From an uncultured Bacteroidales bacterium (GTDB taxonomy: Bacteria; Bacteroidota; Bacteroidia; Bacteroidales; F082): a stretch of 64,000 nt of DNA. Positions within the stretch are counted from its first letter, which is position 1; each line of letters starts with the position of its first letter. Below, one piece after another: positions 17,425 to 26,297 of this stretch. The DNA lies in the NCBI GenBank assembly GCA_900317055.1, contig ONFF01000014.1:18605-82604 (forward strand), read 5' to 3'. Position numbers and translations under genes: made by a program. The notes under the pieces were generated by a model. That model saw nothing but the letters and a program-made list of their open reading frames with translations. It was not told where the DNA came from and did not search any database.

Positions 17425-18982
17425 AAAACGGACCATGTCCTCCACCACCCGGTCCTCCTCCCCCACCATTTCCTCCAGAATAGGAAGAGAGGCTGACGGA
17501 ATTGCCGCCACTGACACTAGCATCGATGTAAAACATACCTTCAAAGCACTCTGTTCCGCTACCGACGCTCACACCAGATTGTAAATCAGGCGTAGAACTA
17601 CCTGAGACTACAAGGGGTGTTCCTCCGCTGCCAGGTGTCTTGAAAGCGTAAGTCGTTGAACCAACAGTCAAGCCATACCAAGTGTTTTGAGACCAAGAAG
17701 ATGCTGAATAACAGCTCTGTGTAAGCGAAGAACCGCTTTCCAGTCCACCAATGGCCACCAAGGTACCGCCTGTGAGGTAAAGTTTGTAGCCACCCTCCGA
17801 GTTAGCGTCAATGGCGACTTCTGGTGAGCGAGCACTGATGGCATAGACCACGCCGCCTTTGATGTAGCAATTACCGTTGGCATCAAGGCCGTCGTTGCCT
17901 TGGCTATAGGCGCAGACCAAACCGCCCGAAACGGTGAGGTTGCCGCCCGAGTTGATGGCGTCGTCAGCACTTGAAGTGCTATAGACTTCTCCGCCCGAAA
18001 TGGTTAATACCCCTTTGGCTTCAATGCCTTCGTGGTTCCTACAGTTCACAAAGACTTGACTGCCAGAGAAATACAAATTGCCATCAAACTTCATGCCTTT
18101 GGCCGACTTGCTGTCAGAGGAAGAGCCACCCCAACCGCCCGACGAGCCATGGTTGCTGCCTGTGACGACCACCTCGACGCTACCACCGCTGAAGTAACCG
18201 TTACCGTCGCTACTGATGCCTTTGCCGCCTGTCCCCGAACTGCTGATGATGAGGCTGCCACCTTTCATTGAGAAATAGTCGTTGGTTTTGATGCCGGCAG
18301 GGCTTTTGTATTCGGCATCTTCTTCGTCGTAATAGGCATTCGCGCTCACTGAAACATTGATGTCGCCTGATTGGATGACAATATAGTCGTCGGAAGCGAT
18401 GCCCGACTTTCCAGAGGCACTCACTGAAAGTGTTCCTTCACCGCTGAAAATCAACTGCCCCTCACTGAAAAGAGTGGCTTTTTCATCCTCCCCTGAAGGC
18501 GTGTGGCTATAGGTCTCGCAGTCATAGAGAACGTTGTCGCCATTGACCACTACAAAAGTGCGTTTGCCTTTGTTTGGTTCCGATACTGTCCCTTGCACAT
18601 TGATGGCGGAACCATTGGGATTGGTGATGCTCACCCCATTCAGCGTAACGCCTTGTTTCGTGGCGCTATACAACTTAAAAAAGCCGTCATTAGTGGAACC
18701 AGAGAGTTCGTACATCACATATTCATCACCTGAATAAACGATAGTCACATCGTTGCCGCTGACCGTGACCTCAAAGTCTTCGTTCGTTCCAGTTACCGAA
18801 GCATCCTCACTCAAGGAATACATCACATAAACCGTTTTTGTAAACTCAATGTTTGCGATATCGTCTTCTTCAGTGTTAATCGGGTCGATCTGAACGATGT
18901 TGTCCTTTTGGCAGCCCCCAACCGACACCGCCAGCATGACACATAACCAATAATTCAAGAATTGTTTCATCTTTGTATTCAT
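17423..18982 (-). CDS. Carbohydrate-binding domain lipoprotein (Cthe_2159-like)
   Basis: 519 residues from the ATG at 18982; a start at 18970 is also possible. The lipoprotein signal ends at SVGGC. The body is a repetitive Ser/Gly-rich right-handed beta-helix with units such as GGSVEVVVTGSNHGS, GNLTVSGGLV and GNCYIKGGVVYAIS, as in the Cthe_2159 pectin-binding family. The C-terminus is a flexible Gly-rich tail (GGGGGPGGGGHGPF). It is surface-exposed and probably binds polysaccharide. A -7 box (TACTTTTG, 18986-18993 minus) lies right at the start region. It is divergent from an AraC regulator. Confidence 0.75.
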   Translation of the reverse strand: MNTKMKQFLNYWLCVMLAVSVGGCQKDNIVQIDPINTEEDDIANIEFTKTVYVMYSLSEDASVTGTNEDFEVTVSGNDVTIVYSGDEYVMYELSGSTNDGFFKLYSATKQGVTLNGVSITNPNGSAINVQGTVSEPNKGKRTFVVVNGDNVLYDCETYSHTPSGEDEKATLFSEGQLIFSGEGTLSVSASGKSGIASDDYIVIQSGDINVSVSANAYYDEEDAEYKSPAGIKTNDYFSMKGGSLIISSSGTGGKGISSDGNGYFSGGSVEVVVTGSNHGSSGGWGGSSSDSKSAKGMKFDGNLYFSGSQVFVNCRNHEGIEAKGVLTISGGEVYSTSSADDAINSGGNLTVSGGLVCAYSQGNDGLDANGNCYIKGGVVYAISARSPEVAIDANSEGGYKLYLTGGTLVAIGGLESGSSLTQSCYSASSWSQNTWYGLTVGSTTYAFKTPGSGGTPLVVSGSSTPDLQSGVSVGSGTECFEGMFYIDASVSGGNSVSLSSYSGGNGGGGGPGGGGHGPF

Positions 18983-19057
18983 GTTACAAAAGTATATACC
19001 TTTAACAACGCAAAAGATAACATATTGTGTGCAATATTTGGCAAAAAGTCGGATTAA

Positions 19058-19089
19058 TTTGTTAACTTTGAGAAAAACAAGTATTTTTG
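19058..19089 (+). promoter_or_regulatory. Promoter of AraC gene, 4 bases before its start codon
   Basis: TTTG at 19058-19061, a 20-base spacer and TATTTTTG at 19082-19089 match the full Bacteroidota promoter. The ATG at 19094 is only 4 bases further, so the transcript is probably leaderless. Confidence 0.6.
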
Positions 19090-19093
19090 CCAC

Positions 19094-19945
19094 ATGAAAA
19101 AACAACAATCAGCACTTCATCCATTGTTATCCAATCTTCAAAAGATTAAGGATGAAGGCATCGTGGTTCTTGATGATATCAGGGGATTACCCGCTGGCGA
19201 CAAACCGTTTGTATCGGCCGATTATGTCATCTGCATTGGCCACAGGGGGCACATTCAACTGATGTACGACGACCAATCCGACTATTCAGAAAGGCACACT
19301 GTGGGTGTGATTTTCCCCAGCCATCGTCTTTGCATGGTGAATAAAACCGACGACTACCTTGCCACTCTGATTGTTGTTGATGCTTCGGTGCTGGACGACC
19401 CCATGCTGCAAATCATCAACCAGATGCGCTACCGCTATGAGTCGAATCCTTGCGTGAAACTCGACGGGCATGAATACAAGATGATAACGAATGTGGTAGA
19501 AGGGATGCGCGAAATCAAGCGTCTCGAACTCCCTGATAGTCGAATGCTGATGACACGCTTGTTGGAATTCTTCCTACGGCTACTCAGCCATTACCGCAAA
19601 TGCAAACTGAATGAGACCACTGCCAATAAGCGCGTCAGTATGCAGTTTCACTCCGATTTGGCTCAACATTTCCGCAAACACCATGATGTAGGTTTTTATG
19701 CCGAGAGAGCTTTTATAACACCTAAGTACTTCAGTGCGCTTGTCAAGCAGGAAACAGGCTACAATGCCAACTATTGGATTCGCGTCAAGATAATCACCGA
19801 AGCCAAAATGTTGCTACATATTCGTCGCGACCTTTCCGTACAAGCCATCGCCGATATGCTAGGCTTTGGCGAACAAGCCAGTTTTAGCCGTTATTTTAAG
19901 CGCGAAACAGGCTTATCCCCTACCGAATTCCGAGAGTTGGATTGA
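19094..19945 (+). CDS. AraC family transcriptional regulator
   Basis: 283 residues. About 1-170 is an effector-binding domain of cupin-like type; about 185-283 holds two AraC helix-turn-helix motifs (FYAERAFITPKYFSALVKQETG and LSVQAIADMLGFGEQASFSRYFKRETG). The start is fixed by a promoter that ends 4 bases upstream. It is divergent from the carbohydrate-binding lipoprotein and DUF2490 genes, which are its most likely targets. Confidence 0.88.
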   Translation: MKKQQSALHPLLSNLQKIKDEGIVVLDDIRGLPAGDKPFVSADYVICIGHRGHIQLMYDDQSDYSERHTVGVIFPSHRLCMVNKTDDYLATLIVVDASVLDDPMLQIINQMRYRYESNPCVKLDGHEYKMITNVVEGMREIKRLELPDSRMLMTRLLEFFLRLLSHYRKCKLNETTANKRVSMQFHSDLAQHFRKHHDVGFYAERAFITPKYFSALVKQETGYNANYWIRVKIITEAKMLLHIRRDLSVQAIADMLGFGEQASFSRYFKRETGLSPTEFRELD

Positions 19946-19988
19946 ACATCGGGGCATTGTAGCACGAATTATTGAAGGTGTTTTTTGA

Positions 19989-21056
19989 TTAGAACTTACG
20001 GCCTGTTTTTTTGAGCAACCGTTTTACTTGGCGGTATCGTTTATTCAACCAATTGTCAATCAAGAGATCTTCCATTTCTGGTGCATTCAAGTCCACTTTC
20101 TTGCGTCTCTTTGCGAGAGAGAACCGAAGATAGGCTCCAATATGGCGCCGTTTCTTTTCATGATAGATATGGTCGAACGGAATAAGCACCGCAGAGTCCT
20201 CGATATTGTCCATCAAAGTGTTAACTGCCGTCCCAAACATAAGCATATGGGAAGTGACGGAGATATACGCAGTAAAATTTGGAGGAATATGCACATTCCT
20301 CATTTTTGCTGCAGCCTTCAGCAGTTTGTAGTCATCCATCGGGTCATCTTTGTTTACGACCAAATCCATCAACTCGGGATCGGAATTAGGCATGAGTGCC
20401 TGGTCATCCCATGGACGGACAAGTTCGTCTTTGTCGCCAAAATGCTTCCATAGAAAATGATAGAGCAGGTCTCTAGTGATATGGTCGTAGGAAGGATAAA
20501 CGGTTATCTTTCCGAAGTAATAGAGCAGATTAGGGTTCTTCATGATAATGGCCACAAGACCATCCCACAAATTGTCCATGGCAAAAATGGACTTTGCACC
20601 ATGCTTCGAACTTTGGTATTCAGGAGCCACGAAATTGCGGCCAAGCTCTATGACATGTGGCAGATATTCATCGATAAACCTCTGGGAAAAACGGAACTGA
20701 TGGGAACTCGCCAGGATGGGTTGGCCATTCTCATCGATAACGGCATCTGAGCCAAAGATGAAACGATATCCACCAATGATAGCCTCGTTGTCGGGATCCC
20801 ACACAATCAGTTGCTTGTATGAATTCTCCATCTTGTCGTACTCGTCAAGGTCTAGAGCGTTGCCCGTAGCGCCTCCTGCATCACGGAAGGTCAATTCGCG
20901 CAGCCTGCCGATTTCCGTAACCACATTGGGAGAATCTTGCCAGGTAACGATATATAACTCGTTGTGCCCTTTGTTTGTATCTTCCAGCTTTTTGGATTTG
21001 GTAAGTTCCGCTTTAAGTAGCTCGACAGGTACAGGATCGATGATTTTCGTACTCAT
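19989..21056 (-). CDS. glsB: GlsB-like N-acyltransferase (glycine/ornithine lipid synthesis)
   Basis: 355 residues from the ATG at 21056; a TTG at 21077 would overlap the upstream gene. It is a GNAT-fold acyltransferase of the OlsB/hemolysin-like group: ELYIVTWQDSPNVVTEIGRLRE, then RDAGGATGNALDLDEYD and IIGGYRFIFG. In Bacteroides the GlsB enzyme N-acylates glycine with a 3-hydroxy acyl chain, and GlsA adds the second chain. Here the PlsC-type partner ends 13 bases upstream on the same strand, which supports that pathway. Assignment is by family and neighbour, not by alignment. Confidence 0.65.
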   Translation of the reverse strand: MSTKIIDPVPVELLKAELTKSKKLEDTNKGHNELYIVTWQDSPNVVTEIGRLRELTFRDAGGATGNALDLDEYDKMENSYKQLIVWDPDNEAIIGGYRFIFGSDAVIDENGQPILASSHQFRFSQRFIDEYLPHVIELGRNFVAPEYQSSKHGAKSIFAMDNLWDGLVAIIMKNPNLLYYFGKITVYPSYDHITRDLLYHFLWKHFGDKDELVRPWDDQALMPNSDPELMDLVVNKDDPMDDYKLLKAAAKMRNVHIPPNFTAYISVTSHMLMFGTAVNTLMDNIEDSAVLIPFDHIYHEKKRRHIGAYLRFSLAKRRKKVDLNAPEMEDLLIDNWLNKRYRQVKRLLKKTGRKF

Positions 21057-21069
21057 AATGATAAGGTTT

Positions 21070-21927
21070 TCAATCAATGGAAGAAGGCCAGGTGTTGGAA
21101 ACTATACCGGCCATATCAAGCATGGTTTTGTGTGCAAGATCGCGCATCCGCGCCGTCTCTTCTTTTCGAGGTGTGTTCATGTTGGGTATGATAGGGTCGC
21201 CCACATGGATGGTGATCAAGGGCTCGTCTTTACTGAACAGCTTTCGCCAACCTGTGCGTGGCCTGAATGAAATCACCAGGGGAATCACTGGGAGCGAATG
21301 CCGATAAGCCATATTGAAAGCACCTATTTTGAAAGGACGCAACGGAGCATAGAATTTCCAACTGCAGCTTTCAGGAAAAATGTGAATCCACTGGTGGTTG
21401 GCGCACAATTCAGCCATGGCCTCATCGAACGCTTTCAGCCCGCTGCGCTCTTCGGGGATGGCTATGCCTCCCACGGCTTTCATGACAAAACCATCTTTGC
21501 CTCTGAAGGGCTGGGCGTACATGGGGATCCATGCCTTCCTGAAACGCATCGCCTGCATGACACTAATCATATCCCAACGGTAGACATGGTTGCAAACCGT
21601 CATCACGCCATGGTCGAAAAGCTTTCGGTTTTGGCGTATTTTCTCACGACCTTCGATTTTGAGGCCATATCGGATGCGGTTCAAAAGGAAGGCAAGCGTC
21701 CATGCTACAAAATACATGAACGAATTCACTATTTTGAACCTCAAAGATTTGTCAAGATAGGTATAAGTTCCGTCAAAACGAATGTCCTTGAGCTCTCCTC
21801 GTATAGGAGCCATCTTCGTGAAGGGATTGTCGGCCGAAAACTCCTCAACGGGTTCAGGTACATAAACATCCTCCCTCACCTTGAAGTTTCGGTATGCCGG
21901 ACCGTATGATGAATAGTCTTTTGTCAT
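21070..21927 (-). CDS. glsA: GlsA-like O-acyltransferase (PlsC family)
   Basis: 285 residues. About 60-110 carries a hydrophobic anchor (FMYFVAWTLAFLLNRI) and the NHxxxxD acyltransferase motif (CNHVYRWDMISV). The FPE(S) motif and a PVIPLVISF strand follow, as in PlsC-type O-acyltransferases. With the GlsB-like gene downstream it would complete synthesis of glycine lipids in the inner membrane. A -7 box (TATTTTTG, minus strand, 21977-21984) lies upstream, back to back with that of the C_GCAxxG gene. Confidence 0.65.
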   Translation of the reverse strand: MTKDYSSYGPAYRNFKVREDVYVPEPVEEFSADNPFTKMAPIRGELKDIRFDGTYTYLDKSLRFKIVNSFMYFVAWTLAFLLNRIRYGLKIEGREKIRQNRKLFDHGVMTVCNHVYRWDMISVMQAMRFRKAWIPMYAQPFRGKDGFVMKAVGGIAIPEERSGLKAFDEAMAELCANHQWIHIFPESCSWKFYAPLRPFKIGAFNMAYRHSLPVIPLVISFRPRTGWRKLFSKDEPLITIHVGDPIIPNMNTPRKEETARMRDLAHKTMLDMAGIVSNTWPSSID

Positions 21928-21976
21928 GACAATAATCTATTTTTCGCGCACTCGTTTGCCATTAGTGTACATTTTG

Positions 21977-22006
21977 CAAAAATACACAGAATAAAGTGTA
22001 TCTTTG
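21977..22006. promoter_or_regulatory. Back-to-back -7 boxes
   Basis: TATTTTTG on the minus strand (21977-21984) faces the acyltransferase pair, and TATCTTTG on the plus strand (21999-22006) faces the C_GCAxxG_C_C gene. Confidence 0.5.
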
Positions 22007-22027
22007 CAAAAAAATACTAAATATTTC

Positions 22028-22408
22028 ATGGAAACACGAAAACACATCGCTGCGGAGAAGCTAGAAAACGGCACTCACAACTGCGCCCAAGCCATCATTT
22101 GCACTTATGCCGACTTGATTGGAATCGATGAAGAAACAGGCCGTAACTTAGGCAACGCCTTCGGCTCGGGCATGGGCAATATGGAAGGCACTTGTGGTGC
22201 CCTAGTCGGGGCAGGCGTCGTATTAGGGCTTGCTACCAAGGACAAGGCAAACTCAAGAAAAGCCATGAGGCAAATCATGACCCAATTCCAGCAACGCAAT
22301 GGAACCACCCAATGTAAGATGCTCAAAGGTGTCGGTACGGGTGTTGTCCTTCGCCAATGCTCCGGCTGTGTAGCTGATGCTGCGGAGTTTTTGGAAGAAA
22401 AGTTGTAG
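22028..22408 (+). CDS. C_GCAxxG_C_C family redox protein
   Basis: 126 residues from the ATG at 22028. It contains the family cysteines in order: NCAQAI, GTCGALVGAG, QCKML and QCSGCVADAAEF. The family is common in anaerobes and is thought to be redox-active or cofactor-binding; the true function is unknown. A NifX-like metal-cofactor protein follows 77 bases downstream with its own -7 box (TATCTTTG at 22430-22437). Confidence 0.8.
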   Translation: METRKHIAAEKLENGTHNCAQAIICTYADLIGIDEETGRNLGNAFGSGMGNMEGTCGALVGAGVVLGLATKDKANSRKAMRQIMTQFQQRNGTTQCKMLKGVGTGVVLRQCSGCVADAAEFLEEKL

Positions 22409-22485
22409 TTGAATTTGCCGCAAAAGTACTATCTTTGCCGAAAATTTAACTATGTTGAATCTAACGATTTCAAAACCATTCGATT

Positions 22486-22845
22486 ATGAATCAAAGAATA
22501 GCTATACCCACCAATGAGGGCAAACTGTGGCAGCACTTCGGAAAGGCTCCACAAGTCACCATTTTCGATGTCGAAGACGGAAAGATCGTCGATTCAAAGG
22601 TGCTGCAAGCACCTGAGCATGAGCACGGCGCGATGCCGAAGTTTTTGGCCGAACAAGGCTGCTCCGATGTGCTTTGTGGCGGATTGGGCCAAGGTGCCGT
22701 TAACATGCTGAACCAGTTAGGCATCCGCATCCATGCTGGCGCTCCCGAACTTCCCGTGGAGCAGGTGCTGGCCATGTTCCTCGACGGCACCATCGTTTAT
22801 GGTGACCCCAGCTGCCACCATCATTGCGAGGGGCATCACCATTAA
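22486..22845 (+). CDS. NifX/NifB-domain protein with His-rich tail
   Basis: 119 residues: one dinitrogenase iron-molybdenum cofactor-binding domain (RIAIPTNEGKLWQHFGKAP, then DVLCGGLGQGAVNML and GIRIHAGA). It ends in a metal-binding tail, CHHHCEGHHH. There are no nitrogenase genes here; stand-alone proteins of this family in anaerobes are thought to carry Fe-S or other metal clusters. The His/Cys tail suggests nickel, zinc or iron binding. Confidence 0.8.
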   Translation: MNQRIAIPTNEGKLWQHFGKAPQVTIFDVEDGKIVDSKVLQAPEHEHGAMPKFLAEQGCSDVLCGGLGQGAVNMLNQLGIRIHAGAPELPVEQVLAMFLDGTIVYGDPSCHHHCEGHHH

Positions 22846-22847
22846 AA

Positions 22848-22873
22848 AAGCCGCAGCTCAATAGCCACGGCTT
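22848..22873. terminator. Hairpin between convergent genes
   Basis: AAGCCG pairs with CGGCTT around a 14-base loop, flanked by A-rich runs on both sides. It sits between the NifX-like gene and the convergent M13 peptidase gene. The stem is short. Confidence 0.45.
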
Positions 22874-22905
22874 GATGGTAAAAAAATAGCTTGTTTTTCT
22901 CTTCT

Positions 22906-24954
22906 CTACCAAATGGCAGCTCTTTCATCAGGAGCGATATACATCTTGCTTCCTTCTGGGATGTCGAAGGCCTCGTAAAAGTGCGACATCGAGCGGAGGG
23001 CGCAGTTCACACGGGCTTCGGCAGGAGAATGCACATCCTCCTTCAACTTGCGTTCAAGGGCTTTGTCACGGATATTGGTGCGCCATACGGTGCCGTAACT
23101 GATAAAGAAGCGCTGGGCAGGCGTGAAGCCGTCAATGGGTTTGTTGGCTTTGGCCTCGTCAGTCATCTGGTAGGCATCCCAAGCCACATTCAGCCCTCCC
23201 AGGTCGGCGATGTTTTCGCCCAAGGTCAGTTCGCCGTTGATGTGGTGCCCCCTCAGCTCGAATTCGTCGAACAGCTTCACCAGTTGCTTGGTGCATTCGG
23301 TGAACTTGGCATCGTCTTCTTCGGTCCACCAGTTATTGAGGTTGCCTTTTTCGTCGAACATACGCCCCATGTTGTCGAAGCCGTGAGTCATCTCGTGGCC
23401 AATGATCGCGCCGATGGCTCCGTAGTTGACGGCATCGTCGGCATCCATGTTAAAGAACGGAGGCTGAAGGATGGCTGCCGGGAACACGATCTCATTCAAT
23501 TCAGGGTTGTAGTAAGCGTTGACTTCCTGCGGAGTCATATTCCATTTTTCCTTGTCAACAGGCTTGCCTATTTTGTCCATGTCTCTCTCATGAATGAAAC
23601 GCTCAGCGCGGCGTACGTTTTGGAAGTAGGACTCGGGCGTGACTTCATACTTGCTGTAGTCCAACCACTTGTCGGGATAGCCTATCTTCACACTGTAGCA
23701 GTCGAGCTTGTGAATGGCTCGGGCTTTGGTCTCATCGCTCATCCAATCGACGTTCTTGATGCGTTCCCGCAATGCCAAGCGCAGGTTGCCGACAAGGTTA
23801 ATCATGCGTTCCTTGGCTTCGGCAGGGAAGTACCTTTCCACATAGAGTTGGCCGATGGCTTCGCCCAAATAGTCCGAAGTCTTGTCAAGCACACGACGCC
23901 AGCGGGGGTTCTGCTCTTCTACGTCATAGAGGTATTTTTTATAGAAGTTGAAGTCTTCGGTGACGAGGTCATCGCTAAGCCGAGGGGCACTCTCTGTGAT
24001 GACCACCCATCGCATGTAGTCCTTGATGGTGCCGAGGTCGGTGTTGAGGAGGAGGCCATTGAGGGCGGTGAAGAAGTCGGGAGAGGCCATGTTGAGGCTG
24101 TCGAAGGCCGGTGCTCCGATGGCATGGAAGTAGTTGTCCCAGCTGAAGTCGGGCATGGAGGCCTGAAGTTCCTGGCGACTTTTCAGGTGATAGAGGTTGT
24201 TGGGGTCGAGGCATTCCTCGATGGGCATGGAGTTTTTGGCGAGTTCGGTCTCAAAATCAAAGACATGCTGAGCTTTTTCCGATGCTAGAGCAGCCTCGGT
24301 GCCGGTAAGCTGGAACATATTGGCGATGTGTTCGACATACTTGTCACGCATTTCCTGTAGTTCTTCAACAAGATACAAATCGCGGTCGGGGAGTCCGAGG
24401 TCGGCTTGGAAGACCAGCATGATGACCCTGTCGGCGTTTTTCCAATCGGTGTAGCTGCCCGCTTGAAAGAAAGGCCAGCCAAATCCTTCATAGTGGAGCA
24501 TCCCAATCAGTTCAGGAAGTTGCGACTTGTCACTCATTTGGTCAATTTGGTCGAAATAGGGCAACAACTCGCTGTAGCCGCGTTGGTTGATAGCTACGGT
24601 GTCCATGCCCGCATTGTAAAAGTCGCGGATCTTCTGGGTCACGCTGCCTTGCTCGGCATTTTTATCATGCGTAACCTCATCGATGATGGCTTTGATCTGC
24701 AACTCAGTGCGTTCGTCAACCTCGTAGGAGGCACTGTAGGCGGAATACGTCTCGGGAATCGGGTTGTTTTTCAGCCAGTTGTTGTTGCAATAGCGATAGA
24801 AGTCGTCCGCGGGATTGATGGTGGTGTCCATGTTGCTCAACTCAATAGCTGGAACAACTTCTCTCTCGGGTTGAGGCGTTTCTACTGTCTTCTGTGCGCA
24901 GCCTGCTGCCATGATGCATGATACCAGAATGGCGATTGCGTTTGCTTTTTTCAT
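22906..24954 (-). CDS. pepO: M13 family (neprilysin/PepO-like) metallopeptidase lipoprotein
   Basis: 682 residues from the ATG at 24954 (an upstream TTG is unlikely). Lipobox CIMAAGC. M13 N-terminal domain with YRYCNNNWLKNNPIP; zinc site HEMTH at about residue 520, then the second motif GENIADLGGL and a C-terminal CALRSMSHFYEAF. It is an extracytoplasmic zinc endopeptidase that cuts short peptides. A -7 box (TACTTTTG, minus strand, 25040-25047) lies upstream. A long open frame on the opposite strand is a codon-bias shadow. Confidence 0.92.
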   Translation of the reverse strand: MKKANAIAILVSCIMAAGCAQKTVETPQPEREVVPAIELSNMDTTINPADDFYRYCNNNWLKNNPIPETYSAYSASYEVDERTELQIKAIIDEVTHDKNAEQGSVTQKIRDFYNAGMDTVAINQRGYSELLPYFDQIDQMSDKSQLPELIGMLHYEGFGWPFFQAGSYTDWKNADRVIMLVFQADLGLPDRDLYLVEELQEMRDKYVEHIANMFQLTGTEAALASEKAQHVFDFETELAKNSMPIEECLDPNNLYHLKSRQELQASMPDFSWDNYFHAIGAPAFDSLNMASPDFFTALNGLLLNTDLGTIKDYMRWVVITESAPRLSDDLVTEDFNFYKKYLYDVEEQNPRWRRVLDKTSDYLGEAIGQLYVERYFPAEAKERMINLVGNLRLALRERIKNVDWMSDETKARAIHKLDCYSVKIGYPDKWLDYSKYEVTPESYFQNVRRAERFIHERDMDKIGKPVDKEKWNMTPQEVNAYYNPELNEIVFPAAILQPPFFNMDADDAVNYGAIGAIIGHEMTHGFDNMGRMFDEKGNLNNWWTEEDDAKFTECTKQLVKLFDEFELRGHHINGELTLGENIADLGGLNVAWDAYQMTDEAKANKPIDGFTPAQRFFISYGTVWRTNIRDKALERKLKEDVHSPAEARVNCALRSMSHFYEAFDIPEGSKMYIAPDERAAIW

Positions 24955-25053
24955 ATTGATAGAGGTTTTGTTTTTCAATACTATTAATACGGAATTGATT
25001 CGAAAAAGTTACAGTTTTTATAAAACATCTTTTCGGCTACAAAAGTACAAAAA

Positions 25054-25090
25054 ATTCCGCAACCCAAGCTTTTCGCCCGAATTGCGGATT
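25054..25090. repeat. Dispersed hairpin repeat, copy A
   Basis: TCCGCAA (25056-25062) pairs with TTGCGGA (25082-25088) around a loop containing GCTTTTCGCCC. It belongs to a family with a conserved stem and loop (see 44323, 51990, 57631). Here it follows the FMN-reductase stop and probably ends that operon. Confidence 0.6.
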
Positions 25091-25109
25091 ATTGCTAACC
25101 GGCACGTTT

Positions 25110-25646
25110 TTACGCGTTTTTACCCATTTCGTATGCCTCCTGCAACTTGGCACTGCCTTCAATCTCTTTCGGACCGCCCACGCCACCGCAGAAGATATGG
25201 CCTTTAAGACTTGACTTGCCGTAGCAGTCGATCCAGCCCTGCAGACCGCTTTCGGCGCGCTTCGGCACGAACTCCTCGTTCTCGGCAGCCGTGGTCAGCA
25301 GATAGATGTCGCGGAATTTGTAATCCTTGGGGTACATGGCGTTCATGCGGTCGATGAGGGTCTTCATCTGGCCGCTCATCTCGTAGTAGTAGATGGGCGT
25401 GGCCCAGCAGACCACATCGGCGTTCAATACGCTTGCCATGATGGCGGGCACATCGTCCTTGATGACGCACGCGCCCGTCTTTTGGCACGATAGGCAGCCG
25501 ATGCAAAACTTGATTTCCTTGCCTCTCAACGAGACGAGTTCCACTTGATGCCCAGCAGCTTCTGCGCCCTTGGCAAATTGCTCCGCTAAAGCGTAACTGT
25601 TCGAGCCGGGGCGGAGACTGGTTGAAATAACGATTACTTTTTTCAT
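25110..25646 (-). CDS. Flavodoxin-fold NAD(P)H-dependent FMN reductase with Cys cluster
   Basis: 178 residues. An FMN-binding start (VIVISTSLRPGSNSYALA) is followed by FCIGCLSCQKTGACVIKDD, the cysteine spacing of Fe-S flavoproteins, then WATPIYYYEMSGQMKTLIDR. It is probably a cytoplasmic electron carrier or reductase. Its start overlaps the stop of the upstream acetyltransferase gene (ATGA), so the two are translationally coupled. It is the last gene of the redox cluster. Confidence 0.78.
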   Translation of the reverse strand: MKKVIVISTSLRPGSNSYALAEQFAKGAEAAGHQVELVSLRGKEIKFCIGCLSCQKTGACVIKDDVPAIMASVLNADVVCWATPIYYYEMSGQMKTLIDRMNAMYPKDYKFRDIYLLTTAAENEEFVPKRAESGLQGWIDCYGKSSLKGHIFCGGVGGPKEIEGSAKLQEAYEMGKNA

Positions 25647-26287
25647 ATATTTATCTTTCTGATTAACGATAGATTACCACTTGACAAGGCCTCGAAATTG
25701 GCCTCAATCCTCTCAATGTTCCAATCCCACCATTTCAGTTCCAGCAGATAAGCGATGAATTCGTCGTCGAAGCGCTTCCTGACCACACGGCAAGGGTTAC
25801 CCACGGCGACAGCGTATGGAGGAATGTCCGAGGCCACCACCGAGTTGGCTCCGATAATGGCTCCGTCGCCAATATGGACACCTGGCATGATAGTGACATG
25901 CTGACCAATCCAAACGTCGTTGCCCACAATGGTATCGCCTTTCAGAGGCAATTCATCTTTCACTGGAGCAATTGCGCTGCCCCAGTCACCGCCTATGACA
26001 TAAAACGGATAAGTCGTCACGCCGTCCATCCTGTGGTTGGCACCATTCATCACAAACTCCACCCCTTTGGCGATGGCGCAGAACTTGCCGATAATCAGCC
26101 GGTCGCCAATGAAGTCGTAGAAATGGGTGACATGCTTCTCGAATTGGTCGGCACCATCCACGTCATCGTAATAGGTATAGTCGCCGATGATGATACGCGG
26201 ATTCTTTACCACATTCTTGATGAAGCAGAGGCTTGGAATGTTGGGGTTTGGGAAAACCTCGTTGGGGTTAGGCCTGCCTTGTCCCAT
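25643..26287 (-). CDS. Vat/CatB-like xenobiotic O-acetyltransferase
   Basis: 214 residues from the ATG at 26287; a longer start would overlap the upstream gene by 50 bases. It is a left-handed beta-helix hexapeptide protein: IIGKFCAIAKGVEFVMNGAN, HRMDG (catalytic His), then the hexapeptide run GNDVWIGQHVTIMPGVHIG and KWWDWN near the end. The motif order follows streptogramin (VatA-type) and CatB-type acetyltransferases closely. Whether it confers drug resistance is unknown; many chromosomal members do not. It is embedded among flavodoxin-type genes. Confidence 0.78.
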   Translation of the reverse strand: MGQGRPNPNEVFPNPNIPSLCFIKNVVKNPRIIIGDYTYYDDVDGADQFEKHVTHFYDFIGDRLIIGKFCAIAKGVEFVMNGANHRMDGVTTYPFYVIGGDWGSAIAPVKDELPLKGDTIVGNDVWIGQHVTIMPGVHIGDGAIIGANSVVASDIPPYAVAVGNPCRVVRKRFDDEFIAYLLELKWWDWNIERIEANFEALSSGNLSLIRKINI

Positions 26288-26297
26288 ATTGAATTGT

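Noticed and set aside
17423-18982. Repeated Gly/Ser units as a CRISPR-like or tandem DNA repeat
   Set aside because: The periodicity is in the protein (beta-helix turns); the DNA units vary and there are no spacers.
22486-22845. NifX-like gene as evidence of nitrogen fixation
   Set aside because: No nif structural or assembly genes are present, and single-domain members are common in non-fixing anaerobes.
22891-24288. 465-codon open frame on the plus strand, opposite the M13 peptidase gene
   Set aside because: It mirrors the peptidase codon pattern, has no recognisable domain, and the minus-strand frame carries a lipobox, HEMTH and GENIAD. It is a shadow frame.
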